The notes below the pieces were generated by a model that did not search any database, was not told where the DNA came from, and saw only the letters and a list, made by a program, of their open reading frames with translations. DNA of 64,000 nt, taken from Roridomyces roridus (taxonomy: Eukaryota > Basidiomycota > Agaricomycetes > Agaricales > Mycenaceae). Shown piece after piece: positions 1-11,699 of the stretch (positions are counted from its first letter, which is position 1; the number at the start of each line of letters is the position of its first letter). The DNA is taken from assembly GCA_029378245.1 (NCBI GenBank), contig JARKIF010000004.1, positions 1,798,001 through 1,862,000 on the forward strand, in the 5' to 3' direction. The position numbers were made by a program, and so were the translations under genes.

Positions 1-17
1 ACCAAGCGCGCGAAAAT
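1..17 (+). repeat. 3' end of a pseudoknot-bearing repeat unit (partial copy)
   Basis: The first bases match the last bases of the repeated 3' structure found whole at 10139-10244 and 59915-60019 (ACCAAG, then GCGCGCGAAAA). Only the closing strand of helix P2 lies in the window; the rest of the unit would be to the left, on the plus strand. Confidence 0.6.
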
Positions 18-257
18 CTGCTCACGAATGATATATTCTCTTTGCAATCTCCTCCAGAAATTTGTGTGATTCGTCTACAATACGCCTATAGAATATACTG
101 TACAGTAATATGGTGGGCGAGCCTTCCCCGAACAAACCCTTTGTCCACCGATTTCGCGTGCGATGCATTGCGACCGCGTCTGGAGCGATGTACAGACGTT
201 AGTTGTTGGCCCACTGGAAGGGTGCGACACATACTTGCATACGAACACCCATAAGCT

Positions 258-1872
258 TTACGTTTTTCTGTCCGACCTTTCCGTGTTGATGTAGAAACTT
301 TGGTGGTGGTCGTTGCCGCTCCTGGCAGACGGATGCCTGAACTCTTGTCAGATTGAAACGAATGAGTAGATGGACAAAATCCTGACCGATGCAGAATATG
401 TTCAATCAACTCGGGAGGGCGGAACTTTCTCCCAAGTGTGCAAAATTCCATGCACTCCACCGGTTGTTGCCAGTGCCTAGCGAAGAGGTCAAGACCATAC
501 CAGCTCAACTGCGAAATATTCGACTTACACAACATCACAGTGCTGAATGAATACTGCGGCCGGCAACTTCAGGCAACACAGGCTGCACCGTATTGTCAAG
601 GGCGGTGGACCAGTGTCACCCTCGGCTCCGAACGATGCCCGGTGCGTCGCCAAGACAGAGAATTCCGGCTTCACCTCCCCGACTACCAACTCTATGGCTG
701 TACAGCTATTAGACTATGAAGGGAGGCCGGGAGTATGCACGAACGCACTGTTTTGGCAGATGGGCGTTCGATCCCGGACAAAACAAGCCAACAATTTTTG
801 TAGCGTGGGTGCCAACCATAATGCGGTCAAGTCCAACTGCCTTGATGAAGCAAAGGCCCTGGCGCTACGAGACAGTTTCAGCCAGCGGCGGTATCAGTTG
901 CACGAAAAAATTCACCACTGGTACGACAGATTGACAATTTCGTGTGACGGCCGTATCCCGTCGTACACTGTTGTCTTCCAGACTGCGACCTCGAGATGTT
1001 TCTGGACAAGTGTACATCAGTCTCTACCACCACCCAGTGGCATAGCGTTATGACGGACCCGGGTAAGGACGATTATTGCTGCCTGGCGAAGGCAATGTTG
1101 CTTTCAAGGAGATTACGACGAGTAGTTCCGTGAAAGACCGGCACACATGCCTTTGCAAAGATTGCTGGTGGAAGTCGACGGACCTCGGCCGTCAACGCGA
1201 GGACGGTCTCGCGAGGCAGAAACGGCGATCCGCTAGTGTGCTCTTTGGGAGAGGGGATCCAGGAAGCGATATCCAGTACTGCACGACAAAACGGATCGCG
1301 GGATGCGTAGAGTACCGTCCAGTGGACCAGACGGTCTGTAACAAAACCGCTTGACACGTTGCCAATAAGAAAACCGACAGGTGCAAAGCGGCACGAAACC
1401 TACTTGGCAATCTTATGGCGACAGGGTCTCTTTTGCAGGGTTTCAACAGTCGTAGGTGGGCAGTCTCTGATTAACTCACGGAGCAACATCTAAAGGCGAG
1501 GGCGATGGAGTCCGGGATTCCTCTGCATCGACGTCCGCATACCTGCGTGCAGACAGGTTATCGTGGGGCCTTTCGTTTGGAAGGACAAGTACTCACGATG
1601 CATAAGCTTTCCCCGAACAGCAAATCCGCCCAGGCCCAATGTGACCAATTGCCCGCTAGATCTTTGTCTAGGACCGGCGGGGCGGGGACACCCACATTTG
1701 CGTACGCGGCCTTCCAAACGTCGGAGTTTTCATCCAGCAGGACGTGAAGATCTGTACAGGTAATCCCAAGCTGGAGGAGGTCGTGTGGGCTGCAGTAAAG
1801 GAGGACCAGGGGAGTGATCGGGTCGTGGAGGAAGTGAGGGCGAGCGTCAGGAACAGCCCTCGATAGCTTCAT
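258..1872 (-). CDS. F-box / zinc-ribbon protein (family member 1)
   Basis: Member of the F-box plus zinc-ribbon family that also includes 8023-9594, 16169-17629 and 18989-20560. The ATG at 1872 opens exon 1, which holds the F-box core (YCSPHDLLQLGITCTDL) and then WADLLFGESLC, the first half of the zinc ribbon. A middle exon (about 1350-1075) has FCRAVLDIASWIPSPKE, matching FCYDALQLHRWIPRPKE of the 16169 gene. The last coding segment has ECMEFC and IEHILHR, equivalent to ECLRSC and VDHTL at the end of that paralogue. An intron at 337-386 with a CTGAC branch site leads to a TAA at 258-260. Internal exon borders between 1500 and 540 were not all resolved. F-box proteins usually act as substrate receptors of SCF ubiquitin ligases; the substrate is unknown. 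I saw no clear break, but with the middle unresolved a pseudogene is possible. Confidence 0.6.
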
Positions 1873-4800
1873 TGCGCCCCGAGAACGACGAGTGGGCGAC
1901 CATGCAACTTGGTGGTAACGAAAGGGGCGAACACCGTAATTCCCGCTACCGTTAGGTAAGGGTTTCTTATAGGGAGTACCTTTTGACAGCACAGTCGGTA
2001 AATCACACTTTTCGTCAGCAGCTTTAGTCACAAGCACATTTTGGCTGGAGCCGCAGGAATGCCGGTTTCTCGGCACGGCTCGGCTTATGTCTTGTGACCT
2101 GCTGACGAACAATGGTTTGCGTAAACAACATCGTCATTTCCTCTCCACCTAGACCTTGCCCTTCGCGCCTTCGCTGGAAACCCTCAATCCGCCACCGTGG
2201 CCTTTCTGTCTCCTCATATAACTAGGTATTGCTTTGCAGTTTGAATCCAATCGATCGCTCCGAGTCTCGCTCGTCGCCCAGTGGACTTGACATCAACAAC
2301 TGGGATACCTTCTTGCGAATCCGACGTTGAAAAGAAGACATCCTTCAGCTCTCTGGCACATGCTCGCCGTGTCAGGCTGCAACTCTGGTCCAAGGGGCAA
2401 GACGAGGCCGCACATGTTATCGAGGGATGGCCAAGACAGCGGAATCGTTGAGGCGCGTGCGTGAGATGGCAGATCTGACATAGTACGGCGGCATACAGCT
2501 CGGGCTATCCAACCTAAAGACGACGAAGAATCATTATGCCGTGAGCCGTGGCCTGCTCCCTGGCAGACAATTGCTCAGGGCCAATGCAAGTGCGTTTTGC
2601 ATCTTTTGTTCTCCGTCGCTCCTTGACTCTCATGCTAGGCTGTCTAACACAATGATTGGAGAACACGCCTGCAGTGCACACATAATATGTCCGCACTCCC
2701 ATCCCTCACTTGGCAACCTTTGCGTTGGAGTCTCGACCTCGGGCGGTCACGGCTTAGATCTGTGGTATGGCTATTTGCTTTGACAATATTCTGACCGCTG
2801 ACCCTCTCACAGAACGCGGGAGATCGGTGCAAGAACTACCTAACAGCGAGGTCTTCGCGAGGTTGCCGAGCTCCGAGGACCAGGTAAGTGTCGACGCCTG
2901 CAACCTTTCGGTTCGCTGAACCCCATCCATCCATACCCATTCTTTGGCCAGAAAACCTCCTGCCAGTCTTTCCAACCCTTTCCATCAATCTCTACCGTGA
3001 TACTGGCTCAGTGTATATATATTCGCTGATTGCTGTGCTGGACTCGGGAATGGATTGTTTTGGAACCTTTTTGTCCGCCGCTCTCGCTTTGTCACCCCGC
3101 TCTTCGTTGAGAACGCCGATGACCGCAGCTCTACTTCCTGGATGTGAAGATGAAGATGAAGACCAACTCTGCATGCCCGGATTTTGTCATCGTCAAGGTA
3201 GAGCTCCAGCCTATCCAGCAATCAAGTTCTATTGCCCGCATTTATTTTATTCGTTCCAACAAGCGGAGATGCCCATTCTCAGGAATCAAACTCGAAGACA
3301 AAGAGTGCCGGCGACTCCAAACAGGAAGCTGTCCCAAGTTCTTGAAGGAGCGGGCTGCGGAGAGGGCGGTCGGTGCGGCCGAGGAGATGAAGGCGGAAAA
3401 CCTGATTAAGGGACTGAAGACCCCCAGTGTCCAGAGCTCACCAGCTATTTAGCTATACTCATCAGTACCGTGAGCTCAGCTAGTGCTCTGGGCATTCAAA
3501 TTCCTTTGAAGAGAATTATGGGAGGCGCGAGGGAGTGCGTCCCGAAGCGTCGCACGGACGAGCGCTGCCTGCTTGAGGCTTGAATGCGTCAGAATCAGAA
3601 TGCCTCGTCTAACTCCTTTCAACGGGGTTTTCGTATTTACTAACGCCCCGCCACTTGTTCATTACTATCATTGTAACATACTTGGTTTTTCCTCCTCGTT
3701 CGCGTGTGCAAACATTGTAATGCGAACCACCAGGATGGAAGTGAACAGCCAAAGAAACCCCGGTAGCGGGCCTTGCCGCTTGTCGGCCCTACATCCTTAT
3801 CAAATGACTCAGCACATGCTCTATGGAATTTGATGGAAATTTTACAGGATTATTTCATTTGAGCATGTACAGCAAATGTACAAAATAACAATCGGTCGCG
3901 AGAAATTCAAGGCACGACATATCGCGCGTGTGGATTGGAACGATGAAGTTTAAAAAGGTTCTTATCGAGCCTGGGCCAGGCTTTTTGTACGCATACTATT
4001 ATCGATGAGCGACCGGAATGAGACATCGAAAAGAAACAGACCGGTGGACTGTCGGCGCATGCATATATCTCAATTCGTGTTTTGAAAGAGCCCGGGAGAG
4101 GATAGGATAGGCCGAGAATTTCACAAGTTGGTCCACCCCATCTGGCTGCCGCTCTGAACGTAAAGGTTAGCCAGAACGCCGAGAACTTCGAGACCTGGGA
4201 TGGCATAAGTATTTTGTCGAAAGAGCACTAGTGGAGCGAGGCACCTCTTGTTGTGCGCTTTCGTTGCTTTGTTTTCCGAAAATTGACAAGACGTATCTGT
4301 GAGAAGGAGAACTGAAAGATTCAGGGCATCCTGTGTTGTCAGCCGCCTGGCGTTGGTCACGTCGGTGGTCGTTTTCGAGCAGGCATGCCTCTCGAATCGC
4401 GTCACGGAGTCGCCTAATTCACCGCGTTCGCCCGAGTGCGTTCGATTTCGGACGAATCGCCAACGAGAATGCAATGCTCGAAATGCTGTTCCCTGGATGG
4501 GATGCGTCAAAAGGTGAAGGTAAGAGACTTTCCTTTTGGGTGCCTGCAATCTGGACGCCGTCGGTTATGTTATATGTCGAGCGAAGACATGCGTGCATAG
4601 GAACACAAGGCGGTTTGCATGACTACAGAGCTTGCCAGTAGCCACTGCGGCCAATGCGACAGACTGACAAGCTGCATATTCCGAGAGCGGGCCATGCGCC
4701 TGCAGCAGAACCAAGAAAAAATCACTGGCAGCAAACGTACTGTCTGAAATCGTCGACGAAAAAATTCATCTTGCAGGTGACGCAGTGAATCGGAGCTCAA

Positions 4801-6019
4801 GTATAACGAGTATGCACCACTCGCGCACCAGTTTTGACCGAACGAAGTGAGAGGGCCCCGACGTGACTTATTTAAATGTGTGGTTCATCTCCAGAGTTGA
4901 CGCGTTGATGCTCCATAAGATGTATGGATCGTTTACTCGGAATCTACCGAGTATTTCAGCAGTACAGTCTAAAAGGGAACAAAAGCATAATACCATTGTC
5001 TGTGCGAGTCCCCTCAGCACCATGAAGTGGTTGACGAGCGTGATCGCTAAAGAATCAGAATGGGTATCGAGATTCGAATATGGATCAGTGCCAGTAGGAA
5101 ATAGGTCGAATGCGAAGCCCCAACTGCAAGCCAAAGTGAAGGATTATTATTGAAGGTATCCTACCGGTGTTCGTCGATTCTTGAAGACTGCTAACGAGGA
5201 GGTGCAACAATTGTTGATGGCGGTCGAGATTGGCTGAATTTGAAGAGACCTTGAGAACACAGAGCCAGACGACTGAGAACTTTCACCGCTTCGAACCAGA
5301 CTCTTGAAAAGGAGGGGAAGTGATTCGACAATATTCTTGGATTTCGACTGAACTGTTTCAATGCGAGTCCTGCGACAAGATACCCCAGAGTAGAACTAGC
5401 ATGGTCGGTGGTGGTGGTCGACTGACAAGAGTGGTTTCCGATCAAAACAAATTTGAAACCCTCCGGGCATCAAAAATTGTTCCTTCTCTCCGTCCACCAC
5501 CATCTGCTACTACTCAACTGGTTTTCTTCCCTGTCCTGGAGTGAATAGCAGCTATCCCATCCCCAAATTCTAGCAACAATATACCTCTGAACGTCATCTT
5601 CTAGTTCTTACTTCATCGGCGGCACAATATCCAGTAGATTCTCGAGAAATATTGTTCAGAACAGGGGCAGCACAACTGGAGCCTCCTTGGACAATTCAAT
5701 GTCTGTCTCTCTTTAACGCTTGCGAAGACTCCCGCGCACGATTCATAATGCGTCTGACCTCGGATCTTGCTTCTGGGAACACCAAACTCTCTCGATACTG
5801 AATAAACTGGAGATTGGTGAAGCAGCTTGAACCTCGGCTGGGTCTTTTCTCGTCTGACTGGCCCGTTGTTTCATCCGGCTCGAACCTCTGCCCTGTAAAG
5901 GAAAGAAAGAAGGCCGCATAATGTACTTTCGACCCACTTAGGCCCATTCTTTGACTACAAAAGAAGGGCCCTAACAGGGAGTGCGGAGCCTGCTGGAGTG
6001 CAATCTCTCCACTAAGCAA
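1873..6019. other. No recognisable gene
   Basis: Roughly 4 kb with only short reading frames and no family resemblance that I can defend. The best open frame is 3144-3452 (+), 102 codons, Lys/Glu-rich near its end (KERAAERAVGAAEEMKAE). It has no TATA box or splice context that would make it convincing. The stretch separates an F-box gene from a decayed oxygenase and may hold further decayed genes. Confidence 0.4.
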
Positions 6020-6840
6020 ATGCCCTGTATTCACTTCCCCTAGTTTCCCGCAGAGATCCCCACCCACCCTCTGCTCGGCATCGACTACCTCCTCGTGGAG
6101 GGTAACGAGGCTGAGATCGACAAGCTTTGGGGTGCGGCTACGCAGCTTGGGTTTTGGCAGTGAGTGTGCCCCATATATCATATATATTCGCACTGCTGAC
6201 AATGCATCTCAGCCTAAAGAACCATGGTGCACGTGCTGACGACTTTGCGGAGGGGATGTTCCAAATGGCGCGCGAGACCATGCTTTCGCTTCGAGCAAGG
6301 CGACGAGGGAAACTCCTTCGGGTCCTGGCCCATCGAATGGCACTTTTCGGTGCCCATAGGTCCGCCGATACAAAGCCACGGGAGCCATTGCGGTCTGCAC
6401 CGGACGGTCGGACACGGTGGAATTAATCAACATCGCAAAGGACGACGCCCTCGCCTGGCCTCAACAAGCCCGCCATGCGTATCCGTCGACGGTGTACGCG
6501 CATATGGAAGAAACCGTCGCGCCCTTTGTCAAGAAATCCATGCAAGTCATGATGATACCATCCTTCAGATATTCAGCGATCGGCTCGGTCTGCCTCCCGA
6601 TGCTCTGGAGAAGAGACACTTGGTGGACGAATACAGCGGTAGCCAAACTCGTGTGATCAAGAATCCCCCTTCCCCGCAGGAGCCTCCGAAAGTCGCGATC
6701 GGGGCTCATACGGACTTTGGCAGTCTCTCGCTCTTGCATAGTCGGCTTGGAGGACATCTTGTGGCAGTCGACGCGCGCGCAGGACGGTATACCCAACACG
6801 GTAGACGCCGTTGGGAGGAGGCCTGGCGTCGAATCACTTA
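6020..6840 (+). pseudogene. Decayed 2OG-Fe(II) oxygenase (isopenicillin N synthase-like)
   Basis: Pieces of a 2-oxoglutarate/Fe(II)-dependent oxygenase lie in order but in different frames. The N-terminal part (IDYLLVEGNEAEIDKLWGAA then TQLGFW) runs into a normal intron at 6160-6212. Exon 2 begins LKNHGA and continues FAEGMFQMARETM. The centre (ELINIAKDDALAWPQ, MEETVAPFVKKSM) and the late part (SDRLGLPPDALEKRHLVDEY, then GAHTDFGSLSLLHSRLGG) follow. HTD in GAHTDFGSL is the first iron-binding His-x-Asp of the family. The distal His and the R-x-S cosubstrate motif expected about 60 residues later are missing: homology stops at about 6780. At least three frame changes are needed between 6250 and 6800, so this is a broken, 3'-truncated gene. 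Confidence 0.7.
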
Positions 6841-7129
6841 ACGAGTACACCAGCAACTTGAAGTAGATTTTCTTTGCAGTTACATGCCACGACGCCAGCG
6901 GATGAGTTACCGGATGGGTTGGTGTGGGTTGGCGTGAACGCAACAGAAAAGAAAGCAACGCCGCAATGGTACGGACTATGTTGCATGAATGGAGAAAGAT
7001 GACCAGTGATCAGAGTGTCGTCCTGCATGATTGTAGAATGGAGGAAGACTGTAAGGCAGGTGCATCAGCTTCGGTGAGAGCATTGCCAGCAAGGCATTAA
7101 GGAGAGCCGTGTGTGAATAGCTTGTCCAG

Positions 7130-7620
7130 AGCTCGGTGTACACGGAGAGCTTCGAGCCTTCGACTTCATCATTCGCTTTGACCCCAGAAATTGTTATTTA
7201 TACGTCTTGAGAGAGTGTCTTGCTCTCAGGGGGACACGATACTGCTTCAATGATTATGTTTTGAACGCTCAGGCCCCCCTTTTCCGGACGAGATTTTGGG
7301 GAGAACCGTTGAAGAGTCCGCAGTCGTAGGAAGGTAACCAGAAGATGCGGGCAACAAGCGGAGGCGCAGAGGATTCGAGGGACGGGATAGCTCCTTGTTG
7401 CTCCAGGAGAAAGAACACAGAGATTGGGTTGGTGGGGAGCGGAGGCAAAAGAGAATATCAGATCAGCCGACACGGCGTGCCGAGTCAGGGTCGTGTTTGT
7501 TTGTTTGTTTGCAATTTCCGAAACCTCTTGTTCTTGACCACCACCGTCGTTGGCAATCAAAGCTTCTCAGATACTCGGGCAGTCTCCGCTCTCTCAATGC
7601 AAGCCCGAATCAACCCAAGT
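7130..7620. repeat. Outer diverged repeat, left copy
   Basis: Matches, in inverse orientation and with many substitutions and small gaps, 20963-21640. Shared landmarks are GTCTTGCTCTC, CCAGAAGATG, a GGAGCGGAGGC tract, and the stretch preceding CAACCCAAGT. It joins the near-identical arm beginning at 7621. Compared with the right copy it lacks about 168 bases next to the arm. No convincing coding function was seen; translated frames of both copies are similar but change frame relative to each other. Confidence 0.75.
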
Positions 7621-8022
7621 CGAGTAACTTCCCGAGACGGCTGGAGACGCAATGGTCTTGGTCCGTGGTTTGGCCGCTGGCGCACTTCGCGCCTGTCCTC
7701 CAAAGCATCACTGGCCCGTGTCTATCTCGAAGGTCCTGGTCCCACCAGTAAGCACGAGAATGCGCGGCGTGCGCGCGTCAAGACGGTGCGCATGGATGAG
7801 CGCGCTGCTCGTCGACTATATCCGTCTGTCGGAACTTGTGGAAACAAACGCTCAAGATGCTCGGCCGTCTAATTGAGAGGAAGGTATCTCCGTTTGCAGA
7901 ATGTAATGGGGGTACAAATGCGATATTGATATACACAAATCGAGCCGGTTTCTATTGGACAGAGTGAGCACTGTGGAGCAAGGACGGACGATAAAGACGA
8001 ACAGAATATAAATGATCCTTAT

Positions 8023-9594
8023 TTACTTAGGTCGCTGATGCCTGGCGACGCGTCAGCCGTGAAAACGATAGAGGGAAAATTGACGGACCTGCTCAGCATG
8101 TGATCGCGCAGACCCTGCTCACTGAACGAGCGACGCGAATGTGGACATTCTGGGCAGAGCATTGGGCGCGTTGTTTCAGGGGCTTTTGTTGCTTTGTGCC
8201 TAGCAAAAGTTTAGGTGTCGGTTGAGGCTGGTGGAAGGCAACTCGCTTATGAGAAGACACTCCGTCGGCTCGCAACTCGTTGCATTGCTCACAGCGGATT
8301 CTGTCGCCAGGCCGCGCAGGCATGTTGGGCGGGAGCACGCCAGCTTTCATCCATTCGAGCTGGGCGAGGGTAAGGCGACGAATCTGGGCCCATACTAATG
8401 AAGTCGTGAGTCCTTTATTCACGAGAACAGAAAACACGAACCCGTGGTGGTAATAAGCTCCAGATCACGATTGAACGCGTCAAACACGCTGAGCGCTGCC
8501 GGACATCGCAATACGCCTTGGACCTTCTTGTTTTCCGCCATACACATGCTCTTCATGCTGTTGGATGTCAGTGGGGTAGGACAGGATGCCAAGCGACGTA
8601 CAATGAAAGGTTGGCACTCTTGACGACAGCCTTTTCTACGAGGTACGCGATTTGCCAGGATTCGAGGGCCTTGGCGTTCTGGGGAGCATTGAGCTTCGGA
8701 AGTAAAACGTCGAGACAAACCACAACTTGAGAAATCTTGGACCGATCCAGGGCTCGCAGTGCACATTCCTGCATGAAAAAATGAGCGGAAGAAAAGACAT
8801 TTATAGAGTCACCCACCGCGTCCAACTGTTCGCCTCGGTCGACGACCAGCGCTTGTTCTCGTTCGTTTTCAGCATCCTTGATCGCGCGTCGGGAGTATCG
8901 GTAGACGGTCCCGCCGTTGGGAAGGGTGCACGACTCGCGAGGCAGCCAATTTCCCCACGACAGAGTAGTGTATTTGTGTCGTTTATCGTGCCACATCGAG
9001 TTGCCGCTGAAATTGTCGGCCTTGGTTTGAAGAGTTGGCTAACACTCACTGGAGGAGCATTCCCCTGCATTCGGCCTGCTTCAAACGTGAGAATGGGATG
9101 GCGCAACACGGAGTCAAGACCCACCGAGCAAGCCCGAAAACGGAAGAGAAAATGGCAAGGTTGGGAGTCTGTCCATGCAGAGCAACGCTGCACCGTATTG
9201 TTGAATGGATTTGGGCATTGAAATAGCATACAAACTGTGCAAAGACCGCCGCCGAGCAGCCAGAACGCATAGGCCGAGGGAGAGTAGTTTCTGCTGGCTT
9301 CAACAACGGGAGGTGGGGGTAGTCTTGAGCAGTTCCCGCGGGACATATTTCCATAAGATGATTCCCAGAGACGGTTGGTTTGAATGAATGCACGCAGAGA
9401 CTTTGAAGTGCAAGAGAGTTTGGCCAGATCGAACGGACCGCAGAAGCTAAAAATCTAGACATAAATGTGATCCCAAAGACGAGGAAGACGCGCACAACAC
9501 GCACATGAAATCCGATATCCAACGGAATTTCTTTGCAGACAAGCACTGAAGTCGAGTCGCTGGTTGGGAATCGAGCTGGATGGAAGTCGCGCAT
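8023..9594 (-). CDS. F-box / zinc-ribbon protein, left-arm copy
   Basis: Exact inverse duplicate of the gene at 18989-20560 and so at least two copies per genome. Exon 1 (30 codons from the ATG at 9594) ends EIPLDIGFH. After a 50-base intron exon 2 gives IFSFCGPFDLAKLSCTSKSL and FIQTNRLWESSY, a textbook F-box. It is followed by SPSAYAFWLLGGGLCT and, across a 48-base intron, RCSAW and CHFLFRFRACS, so the Cys-x2-Cys of the ribbon is built across the splice. Further exons carry LPNGGTVYRYSRRAIKDAENE, LESWQIAYLVEKAVVKSAN and, near the end, CPECPHSRRSF with LRDHMLSR. A last intron (CTGAC branch) yields a terminal HQRPK and a TAA. Likely an SCF adaptor in nucleus or cytosol; no substrate can be inferred. 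Confidence 0.7.
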
Positions 9595-9800
9595 GAGAGA
9601 GAGAGAATGACAGCCGTGTGAGCGCCGAACTCGCTTGATCACTGACCACCATGTCCTGGGTCGTCTCCTGCTCTTCTCAGTACTGCAACGGTCACCGGCG
9701 ATACAAGGCTCCTCCTCCGGTGTCTCGATCTCTCCATTCTTCCAGTGGCACTTCTGCGTTCCCGAGTCAATCTCCGAGTAAACAAATTATTTGCTGCGGG

Positions 9801-9807
9801 TATAAAA
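9801..9807 (+). promoter_or_regulatory. TATA box of repeat unit B
   Basis: TATAAAA lies immediately before the CAGCC/GGCTG hairpin. The same box-plus-hairpin arrangement occurs at 18776-18782 (-), 22814-22820 (-), 59168-59174 (-) and 59578-59584 (+), and a box with a degenerate hairpin at 32585-32591 (-). Conservation across copies argues for a real polymerase II core promoter. Confidence 0.6.
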
Positions 9808-10138
9808 ACCCAGCCTCTCGGCGGCTGACACTCCAATCTTCTGCTTCTGACTCTCGTTGTCCTCAATTCGCGATCCGTCCTCAAGGATATGGGGTGCGCA
9901 GGCGTACATGTGGGGTGGATGGACGTGGTGCGTTTATCACTCTGGGAGAGCTTCCGACAGGTGCAAATCTGTGCCGAAGCATTGCACCAGCTCCCAGGTG
10001 GACTGTCACTGCGGTACTATCTACTGGCAAACTCACTTCCCAGACTCGGCGAGGTCGGTGGGGCGGGGGAACAATCCCTTGACGGTACGCATTCTCTTCG
10101 TCGCTGTGCCCTCACTCATCCCTTTCTCCCAGCCCGGG

Positions 10139-10244
10139 GTAGTCAGTAGATAGTTTTCCCGGGGGATGGGCTCGCAACCCTTCGCGCTCCCTTGTCGTGG
10201 GCCCCGGGCTTGAGACTCGCAAGAGTCGACCAAGCGCGCGAAAA
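10139..10244 (+). ncRNA. Conserved 3' pseudoknot structure, copy B
   Basis: Begins GTAGTCAGTAG and ends GCGCGAAAA. Helix P1 pairs CCCGGGG with CCCCGGG; P2 pairs TTCGCGC with GCGCGAA and is extended by CTTG/CAAG. The strands interleave (P1a, P2a, P1b, P2b), which makes a pseudoknot. One hairpin (GGG, loop CTCGCAA, CCC) sits between P1a and P2a; another (GACTC, loop GCAA, GAGTC) sits between P1b and P2b. Structure is by hand, not by a folding program. Confidence 0.65.
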
Positions 10245-10953
10245 TTCTGCATTCATGTATCTCTCTACCCTTCTAATGCAATTTTTTACTTCGAAAACCG
10301 AGTCTCTATCCAAAGAAAATGAGAGGACTAGCGACGCAGTCAGCCAGGCCCGGGCGGCCCGATGAGGACAGAAGCATCAACGTCAACGGCCGCGCTTCCA
10401 CCACCATCTCGATTCTTAACCTCAGCTGCATTGTCGACGCAAGCAGACGACCATGGGCCTTCAAAATTGACAAATTCACTCCGAGCTATGACGACAAGCT
10501 TCTCTGCATCTCGGACAACGGTCTATGATGTCGCTACTGGCAAGAGAAAAAATTGGCCAGGCTGACGGTGTACATCTGTGCGTCCGTGTCTTTCTTTCTG
10601 GTTTAATTCTGGGGACTCATTGTTGAACAGGCACAACCACCGTCGTTTGTCGCGCGCTTCACCCAAGCTTCACCGTCGCACGACGTGATCAAGGTCCCAA
10701 TACCCCGTGCCAGCCTTCTCCCCCGTCTTTTTTGACATCTAGTCGTGCGCTGGGAAGTCGCTTGTCCGTTGCCTGAGCAGGTGCCTACGCATCCCATTCT
10801 GAGACAACTTTTTGGCTGATGGAATGGACAGTACTTATTGCAACTTTTGACGCTGGTCGATCGACCCTATATGTTGATTTGTCAGTTTCGACCACGTCTT
10901 CGAGCCCCGCTCATTCCACACCAGCTATCTCGCCCTCGCCCTTTCAAAGTGTA

Positions 10954-11687
10954 ATGGCTCTTCTATACAACCCGCCAAAACTCGTGGACGTAGTCTTGTT
11001 GGTCAGTGCCTGTTATTTGCTGGAGTTGGCTACTGACATCCCGTCTTCCAGACCTCTTTGTACTGCTCCCCAAACGACCTACTTCAGCTACGAGAAACGT
11101 GCAGGAGGCTCTGCCAGCTATTGTCCGACTCGCTCGCCTGGTCTGCTGCTCGCCGCAACACTCACGGCGTACCTTCACCACTCATGCCAAGGCCCCAGAA
11201 ATGCGGAATTGACGGCGAGGACAAAGAACACTCGGCCAAGCGGCGCTGCACACCTTCTTCCACCTCTCCTGCCGCTACGTCTCCTGCCGCTACACCCACT
11301 ACGCTACCCCACGCCACTGCACAACTAGCCACTCTCCTCGCTTTCTTGAAACTACCCGAAGGTGCTCCAATGCCCGACTCGAAACCACAGCCGCTCTCCG
11401 TGTATGTGTTTCCCTCAAATCATGCCATTTCTGATATCTTTCTGCAGGGTCGTCACCTCAGCGCACCGACACACTGGTACCTCGCATGCTCGGTTTGCTG
11501 GTCCAGCGGAAGGGAAGGAGAGCTGTTAGAATACGACGTGCCCACAGCCCATTGCTCCCTTTGCCATCGACTTCACACTACACGTATATCTCTACATACA
11601 TCTCCTGCTTTGGGATCAATATTTTATGGATTCAATATCTACAATACCGCTTGCAAACGACTCAATGTGGAACAACGGAAATATTAA
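10954..11687 (+). pseudogene. Truncated, chimeric F-box gene (left copy of 17629-16169)
   Basis: The first two exons are identical to the gene starting at 17629: MALLYNPPKLVDVVLL, a 50-base intron at 11002-11051, then TSLYCSPNDLLQLRETCRRL and the rest of the F-box. At 11181, the inner edge of the inverted repeat, identity stops. The frame runs on into unrelated sequence (SAKRRCTPSSTSPAATS, LATLLAFLKLPEGAP) to a stop at 11687. The zinc ribbon and the C-terminal Cys/His segment are lost. It might still make an F-box-only protein with a new tail, but it is best treated as a by-product of the duplication. Confidence 0.65.
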
Positions 11688-11699
11688 TATGATTCAATT

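Larger units (their letters stand above)
9644..10244 (+). other. Repeated transcription unit B with VVSR-ending frame and 3' pseudoknot
   Basis: One copy of a unit seen again at 18339-18940, 22138-22980, 31883-32660, 58604-59230 and 59440-60019. In order: a conserved upstream block (TGACCACCATGTCC to CCCGAGTCAATCTCCGAG); a TATA box at 9801-9807; a 5' hairpin with CAGCC/GGCTG arms just after it; a short body with an in-frame 48-base intron (about 10084-10131); and the conserved 3' structure. One frame open from 9857 ends PGVVSR with TAG at 10151-10153, inside the start of the structured segment; the same last residues occur in other copies. The body frame itself (SSIRDPSSRIWG and later SVPKHCTSSQVDCHCG) resembles no family I know. 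It could be a small protein gene, a non-coding RNA gene or a non-autonomous element. Confidence 0.6.
7621..11181. repeat. Large inverted repeat, left arm
   Basis: Inverse complement of 17402-20962: paired positions sum to 28583. Every open frame over 60 codons in this arm reappears with identical residues in the other arm, and sampled stretches of bases are identical. The only mismatch I found is at 7628 (C) against 20955, beside the outer edge. The inner edge is abrupt at 11181. The arm contains a whole F-box gene (8023-9594, minus), one pseudoknot transcription unit (plus) and the 5' exons of a second F-box gene (from 10954, plus). A full alignment was not computed. Confidence 0.93.

Noticed and set aside
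3144..3452. 102-codon plus-strand open frame
   Set aside because: No promoter, intron or similarity; frames of this length occur by chance here.
9889..10149. MGCAGVHVGW frame of unit B as the gene product
   Set aside because: The same frame is closed early in unit G, while the VVSR frame is kept in all copies.
10139..10244. Identity of the 3' structure as a hammerhead, HDV-like or twister ribozyme
   Set aside because: No hammerhead core (CTGATGA/GAAA), the strand order differs from HDV, and the few twister-like words (CAAGCCC on the opposite strand) lack the rest of the twister core. Left as unknown.
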